Origin: Verrucomicrobiota bacterium
GTDB lineage: Bacteria > Verrucomicrobiota > Verrucomicrobiia > Verrucomicrobiales > Akkermansiaceae
DNA length: 64,000 nt
Direction: 5' to 3'
NCBI GenBank assembly: GCA_026397725.1
Contig: JAPLUI010000323.1
Location: 1 to 64,000, forward strand
This document shows, piece by piece, positions 10,201 through 18,481 of this stretch. The position numbers were made by a program, and so were the translations under genes. Position 1 is the first letter of the stretch. Each line of letters starts with the position of its first letter. The notes beneath the pieces were generated by a model, which had not been told where the DNA came from, searched no databases, and saw only the letters and a program-made list of their open reading frames with translations.

Positions 10201-10562
10201 GGGCTTGGATGTATCAAACCCTCGCAGGCATCAACTACGACCCCATGCAACCCGGCTTCAAACACATCATCCTGCGCCCACGGCCGGTCGGCGACCTGAC
10301 TTTCGTCCGCGCATCCCACAAGAGCCTGTACGGCGTGATCCGCAGCGAGTGGAAGATCGAGGGAGACGTTTTCCGCTGGGATGTGACTGTGCCGGCCAAC
10401 ACCACGGCCACCGCCTTCATACCGGCCCGCGATGCAGACTCGGTTCAGGAAGGCGGCCGGCCTGCGGCCCGCGCACCGGGCGTGAAATTCCTGCGGATGG
10501 CCGACGGTGCGGCAGTCTACGAGATCGGGTCTGGAAAGTACTCGTTCGTTTCAACGAGATAG
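7287..10562 (+). CDS. GH78 alpha-L-rhamnosidase, long form
   Basis: A 1091-residue secreted rhamnosidase releasing terminal alpha-L-rhamnose. The start at 7287 gives a signal peptide MKSIVRLFYLSAVLSAGAG almost identical to those at 29852, 40073 and 43208. An N-terminal Fn3-like domain is followed by a ~170-residue extra sandwich module (~160-335) missing from the close paralogue at 43190, then the Bac_rhamnosid_N and catalytic (alpha/alpha)6 domains. DRDERQAW (~residue 672) fits the GH78 general-acid motif DxxRxERxxW, and SIWERWD (~944) supplies the second catalytic Glu. Residues ~54-72 are an in-frame insertion encoded by a GGTCAGAGG-type stutter. The gene ends YSFVSTR. Confidence 0.9.
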   Translation: MKSIVRLFYLSAVLSAGAGQAQAATVNDPRCEYLKDPLGIDLEKPRLSWVMEDEGQGSENRDQRSEVRGQKQNAYQVLVASTPALLGADTGDLWDSGKVVSDQSIHIEYAGKPLESQMHGYWKVRVWDKEGKPSAWSPPARWSMGLLKPEDWKATWIGRDVPDEPELALLSGARWIWLEGAAATSAPAEPRYFRRTFTLPAGYHIKKAICYMTADDGFSLRVNGRETGKSEGHPNVQVMDVTGDLHPGANVLAVAAYNKPGPPTNPAGLIGRLCVEFEQGEALVIATDQEWRASVEGPGGWEKPGFDDSRWAAAANLGPYGMAPWGNIGNAGQNPEHRRLAGRMLRREFAVDRKVTRATAYICGLGFSELYLNGRKVDNRVMDPTHSRYDKRAMYVTFDVTDYLRSGRNAVGVILGNGRFFAPRVNVPAPTPTFGFPKLLFQMRLEYADGSSQLVVSDENWKVTNHGPIRSNNEFDGEEYDARMEQPGWDKDGFDDSKWQPVQLVTAPGGSLIAQMLEPMRVIETLKPVAIANPKPGIHVADFGQNLYGMVRVRVKGPKGTRVVIRTTFDRHPDGMVDMGPNRSALSTDIYTLKGEGVETWAPRFRGQGTRFAEISGWPGVPTTDDLELQVVHSDLEKVGDFSCSNELVNKIYANTLRTVRMQERGVPMDPDRDERQAWLSVSEKTSETEGYMLNVAAFYNSFLGECRIDQREDGCMSDAGSYWPWSQSGDPVWPAVVTSTPWSCYLMYGDRRIVADNYAMMKRWVEFLEKRLDPDFIYRKGCFGDWVDAYSMDAKTSDQGGTSRELVWTAYVYYNCRLVAQIADLLRQPGDAAHFRATAEKVGAAFHKTFFDPQSGTYASKTQTSYILPLAFGLVPPGQRQAVVNNLVKDILVEHTGHLSVGCVGIKWLMQTLTDIGRPDVAYTILSQTTRPGWGYMVGKDGTSIWERWDRDTRDPGMNGQSQTILAGYLGAWMYQTLAGINYDPMQPGFKHIILRPRPVGDLTFVRASHKSLYGVIRSEWKIEGDVFRWDVTVPANTTATAFIPARDADSVQEGGRPAARAPGVKFLRMADGAAVYEIGSGKYSFVSTR

Positions 10563-10575
10563 AGGAGACTCAATC

Positions 10576-10653
10576 ATGAGGAAGCCATTGTTGTTGTGCC
10601 TGGTATTCGAAGCGATTGAGCACCACCTTACAATGAAGAGGTTGATTATATGA
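10576..10653 (+). pseudogene. 25-codon signal-peptide remnant
   Basis: A short frame MRKPLLLCLVFEAIEHH... stops at TGA 10651-10653, overlapping the next ATG (ATGA). It looks like the first part of a signal peptide whose gene has been lost; SD-like GAGGAG lies upstream (10561-10566). Confidence 0.3.
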
Positions 10654-10776
10654 CGAAGTTTTCATGCCTCTTGCTGGTTTGGGTAGTCTGGTTGGCCAAT
10701 GCAATCGCGGGCCGCAGTGCCGACCTCGCCGGCGAATTTCAAACTCCGCCCGACGCGGCCAAGCCGTGGGTCCATA
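10650..10776 (+). pseudogene. 5' stub of a GH106-like rhamnosidase gene
   Basis: MTKFSCLLLVWVVWLANAIA is a signal peptide. It is followed by DLAGEFQTPPDAAKPWV, which resembles the start of GH106-type secreted rhamnosidases (typically ...PPDSAKPxxWWxWxNG). The homology stops exactly where copy B of the three-copy repeat begins, so only ~42 codons survive. The frame continues into the repeat without meaning until 10982. This is a truncation relic; the family name is tentative because so little is left. Confidence 0.45.
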
Positions 10777-11118
10777 CAACAGTTGGAGACTCAACTAATC
10801 GAAGAACTGCTTGCGATGCTCGACCCGTGGGCTCGCGTCTGCCCGCACTGGCAACGACGACCACCCCGGGACCCCGCGTCTCTAACATCCGCACGGAACG
10901 CGGCCGTCCCGGCTGCGTCGGACGGCGTTCGTCCCGGGTGCCGGGCGGTGATCCGGGCCTCATCTCCATGGCAAATGCCTGACAAAACAGGCGGGACGCC
11001 CGTTGGCCAAGACAGCCGGGACGGCTGTCCTCCCCCGCAAATGATCATCTTGGCCCCCAAAATGTCGGTTTTTGGGGCCGCCTCTTTATTCTTGGCCCAC
11101 GCACCTAATCCTTGAATG
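10776..11118. repeat. Three-copy intergenic repeat, copy B
   Basis: Starts ACAACAGTTGGAGACTCAA and ends CCTAATCCTTGAATG. The first ~90 bases match copies A and C. The last ~90 bases (from CCTCCCCCGCAAATGATCAT) match copy C including the hairpin. The middle (10870-11020) differs from the other copies and holds GC-rich sequence without a gene. Confidence 0.65.
11052..11079 (+). terminator. Hairpin terminator candidate in repeat copy B
   Basis: GGCCCC(C)AAAA pairs with TTTT(T)GGGGCC around a short loop, followed by CTCTTTATTCTT. Copy C has the equivalent hairpin with changes in both arms. Confidence 0.5.
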
Positions 11119-11144
11119 TGACCGATGGTAATCAACCAATAATC

Positions 11145-11212
11145 CATGAACCATCCAACGGACCATCCAACGGACCATCCAACGGACCATCCAATGAACC
11201 ATCCAATGAACC
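11145..11212 (+). repeat. 12-bp tandem repeat before the beta-strand-repeat gene
   Basis: About five and a half copies of a 12-base unit (variants of CCATCCAACGGA and CCATCCAATGAA) end three bases before the preferred start of the next gene. The repeat keeps an open frame (MNHPTDHPTDH...), so it either extends the N-terminus or forms a repetitive 5' untranslated region that could vary in copy number. Confidence 0.6.
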
Positions 11213-11214
11213 GC

Positions 11215-13764
11215 ATGAAAACCACGCACAGTCGTCTTCTTCTGCTGGCCGCGCTCTGGGCCGCGCCGGTCAGCGCACAAATTCCCACGAGCACCTTCGA
11301 CCCGCCCGGAGTTGCCAATGTCTTGCTTGGGAAGACCGTCACTACCAGCCCGGCTGCCCAGGATCCGGCCAACTGGCCGCAAAGCTGGACCGTCGACGGT
11401 ACGACCCCGTTACAGGGGCAAGGCTGGTCGTTCGTGTTTAACGGCTATCCGAACGCTAGTTATAACGAGTACCTTGCCGTATCGGGTTTGACCAGCGGTT
11501 TCAGCAAGGTTCGCTTGTTCTCGTACGATCATCCAAGTCTCACAGTCCGGGATGTAGAAATCTATTACTCCACAAGCGTATTGACAGGGGCGGCTTTGTT
11601 GGACCCCGCTAACTACACGAGTCTGGGGACTTTCTCCCCCACGGGGCGCATATTGAATTATTACGCCAGAGCCTACCCCGGTGGGGACGGTTCTCTGTGG
11701 TACTATTTCGATATTCCGCTGACGACGCCGGCGCCGGAGGGAACGCAGAGCCTGCTTGCTCGCATGGTGAGCGGACCCGGTGAAGGCGGGGGCTCTGGCA
11801 GCGTGATCGGCGAGATCGCGGCGTTCACGTCGACACTCCCACCGGCCGTCAGCGGCACGTGGAACGTTACCGGCGGGGGAAGCTGGACCAACGCAAGCAA
11901 TTGGGATCCCAACGGCGTGCCGGGCAACGGCGGCACCGCCGCCTTCGGCGCCGCGATCACCGGCAATGCCGACGTGACCCTCGATGGCGACAAGCTGATC
12001 AGCGGCCTGACCTTCGACAATGCCACCAAGAGCTACACGATCAGCCAAGGTAGCAGCGGCACACTGACCCTCTCCAGTGACAGCGGCCCGGTGCCCGCCA
12101 CGGTGACGTCCGGCAGCCATGAGATCAGCGCCCCCGTGGGGCTGCTCAGCGACCTGGCGGTAAGTGTCCCCAACAGCGGCGATACGTTCACCCTCAGCGG
12201 CACGTTGGTCGGCTCATCCGGCGTGACCAAGACCGGCCCCGGGAAACTGGTTCTATCAGGCACCGGCACCAACATCGGCGGCACGTTGACCATCTCGGAA
12301 GGAACGCTGGCGCTGGACGGCAGCGGGACCTACAGCGGCCAGTTGGGCGGCAGCGGTATGCTGGTCAAGGAGGGAGGCACGCAGGTTAACCTCACCTACG
12401 GCGATAACTCGTCATCCACCGGTGACATCACGGTCAGCGGTGGAATCCTGCAAGTCAACAACGGAAACAATAAGCATCCACTGGGAAATGGCAGCGGCGG
12501 CACGGCTCAAACCATTACCATTAACAGCGGCGCGACCTTGAGCCTTGCGGACGACAACCCCTTGGGCCCTGCCCCGGCCTTTGACACCACATCGCACCCG
12601 GCCAAGATGGTGATTAACGGCGGAACTCTGAGCATGCCAGCGAATCATGGAATGGCGCTGTGCAACGACAGCATCGAGATGACCGGCGGGAACATCAACG
12701 CCCCCTTCGTAATCGGAAACTTTACTCCAAGATATTCCTACATCAACAGCATCCCTTTTACGCCCACCACCGCGACGATTCACGCCTCGGCGACCCCTTC
12801 CACCATCACCGGCCCTGAGATGTTACTTCGTGGGTTCATTCACTTCAATGTGGAGTTCGGAGCGACGCTGCAAATCTCCTCGCAGATCACCACCGATGAC
12901 GGTCCGACCTCGGCAGTGATCAAAGAGGGCCCTGGGACCATGATCCTGACCCACGGCAATAACACCAACCCCTCCGCCACAACCGTCAGCGCGGGCCGGC
13001 TCAATGTCAATGGCGGGCTGACTGGCGGCGGCACGGTGACCGTGGCTGCGACAGGCAACCTCGGCGGTTCCAATGGCTCCATCAGCGGTGCGGTGCCTCT
13101 GGATAGCGGCGGTGCCGCCATCTTCGCGCTCTCCGGCACCTACAACACGGGGAACGACCATCTGGCCCTTGGAAACAATCTGACGCTGAACGACAACGTC
13201 GTGAAGATCGAGGGACCCGCAACCCTCGACCAGTCGGCGGACTATGAGTTGATGAGCTATACCGGCGACATCACGGGCAGCTTCAACCCCGCGCCCACCT
13301 GGGTGGGAACGCCACCGTCCAACGCCGCCTTGTTCAGCGTGGTGACGGATGCCGTCAACAAGAAGATCCTGCTGCATTCCTCGGTCACCACCCTGACCTA
13401 CGAGGCCTGGGCGGCCACTCACGGCATTTCCGGCGAACCCGCCGGTGGCGATTTCGAGGGCGACGGCATGACCAACTTCCAGGAATACGCCTTCGGTCTC
13501 ACTCCCACCAGCGGCACCTCGGTCAACCCGATCAGCGTGCCGCTCAATGCGGCCACCGGCAAATTCAGCTATACCCGAACTGCCAACACCGGACTCAGCT
13601 ACACGGTGTGGACTTCGACGGACCTGCAGACTTGGGACGGCCCGGCCGCCGTCTCCGAGAGTGTCGGGGCCCCTGTCGGCGGCGTTGAGACGGTGCAAGT
13701 CACGCTCAGCGGTTACACGCCACCGCCCGGCGGCAAGCTCTTCGTGCGCGTGCAAGCGCAGTGA
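11215..13764 (+). CDS. Autotransporter-type beta-strand-repeat surface protein
   Basis: An 849-residue secreted protein. The start at 11215 gives a clean signal peptide MKTTHSRLLLLAALWAAPVSA; the upstream ATG at 11146 lies in tandem repeats. Residues ~25-210 are a discoidin-like sandwich related to the proteins at 334 and 4092. From ~215 to ~680 come Gly/Thr/Ser-rich beta-helix repeats (WTNASNWDPNGVPGNGG, VTKTGPGKLVLSGTGTN, LTISEGTLALDGSGTYSG), the hallmark of autotransporter-associated PATR repeats. The tail has an Asp-rich motif (GGDFEGDGMTNFQEYAFGL) and ends KLFVRVQAQ, like the 334 protein. No outer-membrane beta-barrel is present, so it is probably exported by another route. Likely role: adhesion to or binding of the substrate glycan. 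Confidence 0.8.
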   Translation: MKTTHSRLLLLAALWAAPVSAQIPTSTFDPPGVANVLLGKTVTTSPAAQDPANWPQSWTVDGTTPLQGQGWSFVFNGYPNASYNEYLAVSGLTSGFSKVRLFSYDHPSLTVRDVEIYYSTSVLTGAALLDPANYTSLGTFSPTGRILNYYARAYPGGDGSLWYYFDIPLTTPAPEGTQSLLARMVSGPGEGGGSGSVIGEIAAFTSTLPPAVSGTWNVTGGGSWTNASNWDPNGVPGNGGTAAFGAAITGNADVTLDGDKLISGLTFDNATKSYTISQGSSGTLTLSSDSGPVPATVTSGSHEISAPVGLLSDLAVSVPNSGDTFTLSGTLVGSSGVTKTGPGKLVLSGTGTNIGGTLTISEGTLALDGSGTYSGQLGGSGMLVKEGGTQVNLTYGDNSSSTGDITVSGGILQVNNGNNKHPLGNGSGGTAQTITINSGATLSLADDNPLGPAPAFDTTSHPAKMVINGGTLSMPANHGMALCNDSIEMTGGNINAPFVIGNFTPRYSYINSIPFTPTTATIHASATPSTITGPEMLLRGFIHFNVEFGATLQISSQITTDDGPTSAVIKEGPGTMILTHGNNTNPSATTVSAGRLNVNGGLTGGGTVTVAATGNLGGSNGSISGAVPLDSGGAAIFALSGTYNTGNDHLALGNNLTLNDNVVKIEGPATLDQSADYELMSYTGDITGSFNPAPTWVGTPPSNAALFSVVTDAVNKKILLHSSVTTLTYEAWAATHGISGEPAGGDFEGDGMTNFQEYAFGLTPTSGTSVNPISVPLNAATGKFSYTRTANTGLSYTVWTSTDLQTWDGPAAVSESVGAPVGGVETVQVTLSGYTPPPGGKLFVRVQAQ

Positions 13765-13867
13765 GGCGGAAGAGCAGAGATAGAGGATCGTGGATCGTGG
13801 ATAGAAGATCGAAGAAGATCCTCCACGATCCACTATCCACTATCCACGAAAGATTGCCGGAGTGAAT

Positions 13868-13917
13868 GGGTTTCTTCCGGATGAAAGCGGGGTCGCCGCC
13901 GATGGAGCGGCGGCCCT
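13868..13917 (+). repeat. 3' hairpin repeat, copy 2
   Basis: Matches 1528-1577 (TTTCTTCCGGATGAAAGCGG then a GGGTCGCCGC / GCGGCGGCCC imperfect stem). Both copies sit behind genes whose proteins share the Asp-rich C-terminal tail, so tail and hairpin may have been copied together. Confidence 0.55.
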
Positions 13918-13947
13918 GTAGTGTTAGATGGTGGAACCCGTTCAAAT

Positions 13948-14010
13948 GGCTCAACCTATGAAAGATGAATCCGTTGCCAGCGGTAAGCGTTAATCCATCG
14001 ACAAGAAATC
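13948..14010 (+). repeat. Duplicated 5' leader, diverged copy 3
   Basis: GGCTCAACCTATGAAAGATG and the following ~40 bases match the leaders at 1784 and 3961 with many changes. It lies directly upstream of the GH78-type gene at 14041. Confidence 0.45.
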
Positions 14011-14040
14011 GTGATGCATTCCTCAATCCACATCAAGAAC

Positions 14041-16548
14041 ATGAAGAAACCATGCCGCCGTTTAACGAATCGTTCTGTCACGCATCCGGCACTGGCTGCC
14101 GCAGCGGCGCTCGCACTGTTAGGTTTGACCATGGCCGCCGAACCGGCGGCGCCAGGTCAGGCGTCCCCGGCCACCGCGACGGGCGATGCGATCGGGCAAA
14201 AAATGCAACAAGCGATGATCTGGTCGCCTTCGGCCCCGGCGGGGCAGCAGGCCTATGTCGCGTTCCGCAAGACTATTAATTTGGGTGATGTCCCGAAGGC
14301 CGCCACGCTGCATCTCTTTGCGGATTCGCGTTACATGCTGTGGGTCAACGGGTGTTATGTGTTGCGCGGCCCGTGCCGGTTCCACCCGAAACGGCCCGAA
14401 TACGATTCCGTCAACATCGCCGCCCATCTGCGCAAGGGGTCCAACACCATCGCCGTCCTCGGCCACAACTACTTCGGGGCGGTCAACGGCAGGATCATGA
14501 GCCACGCGCCAGGCTTCGCCGCGTTGCTGGAGGTGCCCGGCAGCGAGGCGATGGTCACGGACGCCACCTGGCGCTGCAACGCCCGCACGCGCTATCAACC
14601 GTCGCCCGGGGCATGGAGTTCCATCCCCGACATCATCGACGCCCGCAGCAACGATGGCGAGTGGATGGGCGCGGATTTCGACGATGAAGCCTGGGAAAAA
14701 GCGCTTGCCGTGGATGGCAAACAATGGGGCCCCATGGGCCCGCGCCAAATCCCCCTGCCCGCGGAAACCGAACTCAAAAACCTGAAACTGCTACCGTCTA
14801 ACAAGCCCCTCGCGGAACAACTGCCGGTGGAACTCAAGGGCGGCAGCGAAATCCTGATAGACCTGGGCCGCATGGCGATGTCCTACGCGGATGTCGACCT
14901 CGATGCCGACGCGGGCAGCGTGCTCCACATCGCCTATGCGCTTCGCTATGTGAATGGCGCACCCGCGGAGGGCTATGGCGGCGGGGCCACCTACACCGCC
15001 CGCGGCGGCCGGCAGAGCTTCGTGATGGGCGATGTGTGGGGTGCCAGCTATGTGACGGTTCGATGCGAGTCCGGCCGTGTCACCCTGCACGGATTGAAGA
15101 TGATAGACCGCCGGTATCCCTTCACCCGCGTCGGCACCTTCAAAAGCAACGACGAGATATTCAACCAGTTGTGGGAGAACTCGATCAATACCATCGAGGT
15201 CGCCACCGACGATGCCTATGGTGTCGATGCGCGCGAGCGCGGTGAGTGGCTGCAGGATCCCGCGCAACCGAATTACCTGCCGACCCGCGTCGCGCTGGCC
15301 GGGCCGGACGCGAAAGGCAAGCCGGTGTACTCCGACTCGCGCCTGCTCAGGAACCTGCTGCGCCGCGCGACGTATTCCCAGCGCCCCGACGGGCAGGTCA
15401 TGGCGTGTTTTCCCACCGACCGCAACGGCGACTGCCACGACATCATCGAGGACTATTCCCTCCAGTGGGTGGAAGCACTGCGCGTCTATTTCGAGGCGAC
15501 GGGCGACAAGGAGTTTGTCCGGCAAATGTGGCCGACGCTGACCCGTCTGGTGAAATGGTTCACGGACCACCGCTCCCCTAACGGACTGGTCATGGCCCGC
15601 GAATACACGTCGTTCGACAACCCGCTTGCCTATATCACCTGCGAGGGCGCCACGCTCAACGCGTTCTTCTATCAAGCGCTGCGGGACGCGGCCAGCCTGG
15701 GCATGGCCATCGGCGAGAAACCCCAGGCGGAGGACTACGGAAAACAGGCAGCCGAACTCGCCGCAGCCTATAACAAGCATCTGTGGAATGCCACCGAGGC
15801 GGCCTACAATTCCGCCATCTATCAGGGGAAGAACCTCGGGCCGACCGCCCACGCGCAGTTGCTCGCGCTCGACCGCGGCATCGTGCCCGCAGACCGCGTT
15901 GGGAGCGTGCGCAAGTGGTTCCTGGCCAACTACAAGAACCCGGGCGGTTTCCACTGCGGATCAAACCCGGAGTTCGAGAGCATGGTGGCCAACAAGGCCG
16001 GGATCAACATGCCGCTCACCTATTACTGGATCTTCCTGGAGTTCTACCGGATGAACACGCCGCAGATGGACCAGACGGTGCTTGACGAAATCCGCCGCCG
16101 CTGGACCGCCATGGTCAACGAACGCAAGGACACGGGCACGGTCACGGAAATGTTCCTCGATGTGCTGGGCGGCTGCGAGTCGTGCCACAACTATGGCGCG
16201 GTGCCCGCGTATTTCCTCAGCTCGTATGTGTTGGGCGTGCGCCTCGACGGGCCGGTGTGGCGCAATTCGATCCTGATAGAACCACGGCTGGGCGATCTGC
16301 AATCCGCGGAGGGTGTGGTGAGCACCGAATTCGGTCCCGTGAAGGTCGAGTGGAAGATGACCGATGGGTCGCTCGGGTTCGGGTGCACGGTCCCGGACGA
16401 AGCCACCGCCAACGTCCGGCTGCCGCGCCTTGCCGACACATCCACACTCACCATCGATGGCAAGGCCATGCCCGACGCGAAACCCGACGGGCGCTTCATC
16501 ACGGTCACCCTGCCCGCAGGCAGCCACACCGGACAAGTCTCCAGATAA
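14041..16548 (+). CDS. GH78-type alpha-L-rhamnosidase, compact form
   Basis: An 835-residue secreted protein that belongs to the rhamnosidase clan but is not a close paralogue of the other four. The start at 14041 gives MKKPCRRL... and a hydrophobic signal region (LAAAAALALLGLTMAAEP). The N-terminal half carries lectin-like sandwich domains (FADSRYMLWVNGCYVLRGP is the usual beta-sandwich signature). The (alpha/alpha)6 domain starts near 370 (KSNDEIFNQLWENSINTIE). DARERGEWLQD (~residue 400) matches the GH78 ERxxW acid motif, and TVTEMFLDVLGGCESCHNYGA (~700-720) occupies the position of the second acidic residue. The last ~90 residues are the C-terminal sandwich. It is followed closely by the GH2 gene. 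Confidence 0.8.
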   Translation: MKKPCRRLTNRSVTHPALAAAAALALLGLTMAAEPAAPGQASPATATGDAIGQKMQQAMIWSPSAPAGQQAYVAFRKTINLGDVPKAATLHLFADSRYMLWVNGCYVLRGPCRFHPKRPEYDSVNIAAHLRKGSNTIAVLGHNYFGAVNGRIMSHAPGFAALLEVPGSEAMVTDATWRCNARTRYQPSPGAWSSIPDIIDARSNDGEWMGADFDDEAWEKALAVDGKQWGPMGPRQIPLPAETELKNLKLLPSNKPLAEQLPVELKGGSEILIDLGRMAMSYADVDLDADAGSVLHIAYALRYVNGAPAEGYGGGATYTARGGRQSFVMGDVWGASYVTVRCESGRVTLHGLKMIDRRYPFTRVGTFKSNDEIFNQLWENSINTIEVATDDAYGVDARERGEWLQDPAQPNYLPTRVALAGPDAKGKPVYSDSRLLRNLLRRATYSQRPDGQVMACFPTDRNGDCHDIIEDYSLQWVEALRVYFEATGDKEFVRQMWPTLTRLVKWFTDHRSPNGLVMAREYTSFDNPLAYITCEGATLNAFFYQALRDAASLGMAIGEKPQAEDYGKQAAELAAAYNKHLWNATEAAYNSAIYQGKNLGPTAHAQLLALDRGIVPADRVGSVRKWFLANYKNPGGFHCGSNPEFESMVANKAGINMPLTYYWIFLEFYRMNTPQMDQTVLDEIRRRWTAMVNERKDTGTVTEMFLDVLGGCESCHNYGAVPAYFLSSYVLGVRLDGPVWRNSILIEPRLGDLQSAEGVVSTEFGPVKVEWKMTDGSLGFGCTVPDEATANVRLPRLADTSTLTIDGKAMPDAKPDGRFITVTLPAGSHTGQVSR

Positions 16549-16574
16549 CCATATCAAACAAAACCACAACTCCG

Positions 16575-18419
16575 ATGAAAACGATGAAAACGAGAACGCG
16601 CGGCATCAACCAACCAATGCCAGTTTGTCTGATGAAACTGTTGCCGGTGGTATCCCTGTTGATAGGCGCCGCGGCGCCCGCCGCGGACACCCCCGCGCCG
16701 GCGTGGCAGCCGGTCCCTAACACCCTGCTGTCGAAGTTCGCCAAGGACGTCGATCCCAAGGCCCCGCTGCCGGAATATCCGCGCCCGCAGATGGAACGCA
16801 AGGACTGGATGAACCTCAACGGGCTGTGGGAGTACGCGTTGCTCCCGGTGGAAATCCAGAAGTTCGAACCGCAGGGGCGGATCCTGGTCCCCTACCCCGT
16901 CGAGGCGCCGCTCTCAGGTGTTAGAAAACAGGTGGGTCCCAAGGACAACATCTGGTACAAGCGCGCTTTTGAGGTTCCAAAGGACTGGAACGGCCGGCAG
17001 ATTCTGCTGCACTTCGGCGCGGTGGACTGGCGGGCGGAGGTGTCCGTCAACGGCCAGGCCGTCGGCAAGCATGAGGGTGGCTACGCGCCGTTTGTGATAG
17101 ATATCACCGGTGCCCTGAAAAATGACAAGCCACAGGAACTGCTGGTCAAGGTTTGGGACCCCACGGCCTCCAGCGTGAAAAACGACGCGGGGATTCCACA
17201 GACCCAGCCCCACGGCAAGCAGGTCATCAAGGAACTCAATCAGTTCGGCGGCATCTCCTATACCTGCACCTCGGGCATCTGGCAGACGGTGTGGCTCGAG
17301 CCGGTTCCCAAATCCCATATCACCGGCATCAACGCCGTTGCGGATCTCAAGGACAAGACGCTTGCCTTCACCATCCAGGCAGAGGGCGACAAGTCCGCTC
17401 AAGCCACCATCGAGTGCAAGGACCTCGACGCCAAGGCCACCGGCAAGGTCGGCGAACCCATCGTGATGAAGGTGCCCAAAGCCGAACTCTGGTCGCCCGA
17501 CTCGCCCAAGCTCTATCAGGTCACCGTCAGCCTCGCCCAAGCGGACAGCGTGAGGAGCTATTTCGCCCTGCGCAAAATCTCGATCGGCAAGGACGAGAAG
17601 GGCATCACGCGCATGCTGCTCAACGACAAGTTCGTGTTCCAGCACGGCCCGCTCGACCAGGGGTTTTGGCCGGACGGGATCCACACCGCCGCCACCGACG
17701 CCGCCCTCAAATATGATATCGAGGCGCTCAAGTCGATGGGCTTCAACATGATTCGCAAGCACGTCAAGGTGGAGCCCGCGCGCTTCTATTATCACTGCGA
17801 CCAACTCGGCATGCTCGTCTGGCAGGATATGCCTAACAGGGAAGGCGGGATCTTCGAAAACGAACAGTCAAGGGCGAACTTCGAGCGTGAATGGCGGGAA
17901 ATCATCGCGAATTTCCGGTTCTTCCCGTGTATTGTCATGTGGGTGCCGTTCAACGAAGGATGGGGGCAGTTCGACACCGAGCGCGTCGCGGCGCTCACCA
18001 AACAACTCGACCCGACGCGCCTGGTGGACAATGCCAGCGGCTGGGACGACAAGAATTGCGGTGATGTCGTGGACATGCACAACTACCCGGGTCCGGGCAT
18101 GCATCCGCCATCCGACAAACGCGCCAGCGTGCTGGGTGAATACGGCGGCATCGGATGCTACATCAAAGACCACTCATGGAATGACGGTGGGCAAGTGTGG
18201 TGCTATGCCAAGGTGAACAGCGGTGATGAGCTGTTTGGAAAATATGAGGAACTCAACAAAGCGTTGGTTCCGCTCATCGCCCAGGGACTGTCCGCCGCCG
18301 TTTACACCCAAACCGCGGACATCGAGGGCGAAATCAACGGCTTCATGTCCTACGACCGCGCGGTGATCAAGATGCCGGCTGACAAAATGAAAAAATCCAA
18401 CGAGGCGTTGCGGCGCTGA
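16575..18419 (+). CDS. GH2 beta-galactosidase/beta-glucuronidase-type hydrolase
   Basis: A 614-residue secreted GH2 enzyme. The start at 16575 (MKTMKTRTRG) gives a signal peptide ending ...LLIGAAAPAAD; earlier in-frame codons lie in the preceding gene. Domains in order are a jelly roll (WMNLNGLWEYALLP...HFGAVDWRAEVSVNGQ), an Ig-like sandwich and a (beta/alpha)8 barrel. The catalytic acid/base is the Glu in FNEGWGQ (~residue 460) and the nucleophile the Glu in LGEYGGIG (~521). HNYPGPGMHPP and WQDMPN are also typical of the GH2 subgroup that includes beta-galactosidases and beta-glucuronidases. The exact sugar cannot be read from the sequence. It starts 26 bases after the preceding stop, consistent with co-transcription. 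Confidence 0.9.
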   Translation: MKTMKTRTRGINQPMPVCLMKLLPVVSLLIGAAAPAADTPAPAWQPVPNTLLSKFAKDVDPKAPLPEYPRPQMERKDWMNLNGLWEYALLPVEIQKFEPQGRILVPYPVEAPLSGVRKQVGPKDNIWYKRAFEVPKDWNGRQILLHFGAVDWRAEVSVNGQAVGKHEGGYAPFVIDITGALKNDKPQELLVKVWDPTASSVKNDAGIPQTQPHGKQVIKELNQFGGISYTCTSGIWQTVWLEPVPKSHITGINAVADLKDKTLAFTIQAEGDKSAQATIECKDLDAKATGKVGEPIVMKVPKAELWSPDSPKLYQVTVSLAQADSVRSYFALRKISIGKDEKGITRMLLNDKFVFQHGPLDQGFWPDGIHTAATDAALKYDIEALKSMGFNMIRKHVKVEPARFYYHCDQLGMLVWQDMPNREGGIFENEQSRANFEREWREIIANFRFFPCIVMWVPFNEGWGQFDTERVAALTKQLDPTRLVDNASGWDDKNCGDVVDMHNYPGPGMHPPSDKRASVLGEYGGIGCYIKDHSWNDGGQVWCYAKVNSGDELFGKYEELNKALVPLIAQGLSAAVYTQTADIEGEINGFMSYDRAVIKMPADKMKKSNEALRR

Positions 18420-18481
18420 ATGTCACATTCCCGCAGCAAGCGGACACATATCTAGCAATAAGCACTTGACTCGCAAAGATA

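Larger units (their letters stand above)
13765..14040. other. Intergenic region with hairpin and two dispersed repeats
   Basis: CGTGGATAG (13796-13804) pairs with CTATCCACG (13840-13848) within a stutter of GATCGTGGATCGTGG-type words, a possible terminator. The second copy of the 3' hairpin repeat (13868-13917) and a diverged leader copy (13948-14010) follow. Confidence 0.5.

Noticed and set aside
11145..11212. CRISPR-like array
   Set aside because: Units are contiguous 12-mers without spacers.
14791..15954. A 387-codon antisense frame opposite the GH78-type gene
   Set aside because: Shadow of a strong coding frame; no domain or signal peptide.
16182..16574. 5' extension of the GH2 frame into the preceding GH78-type gene
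   Set aside because: It overlaps the GH78 coding region in another frame; the signal peptide begins at 16575.
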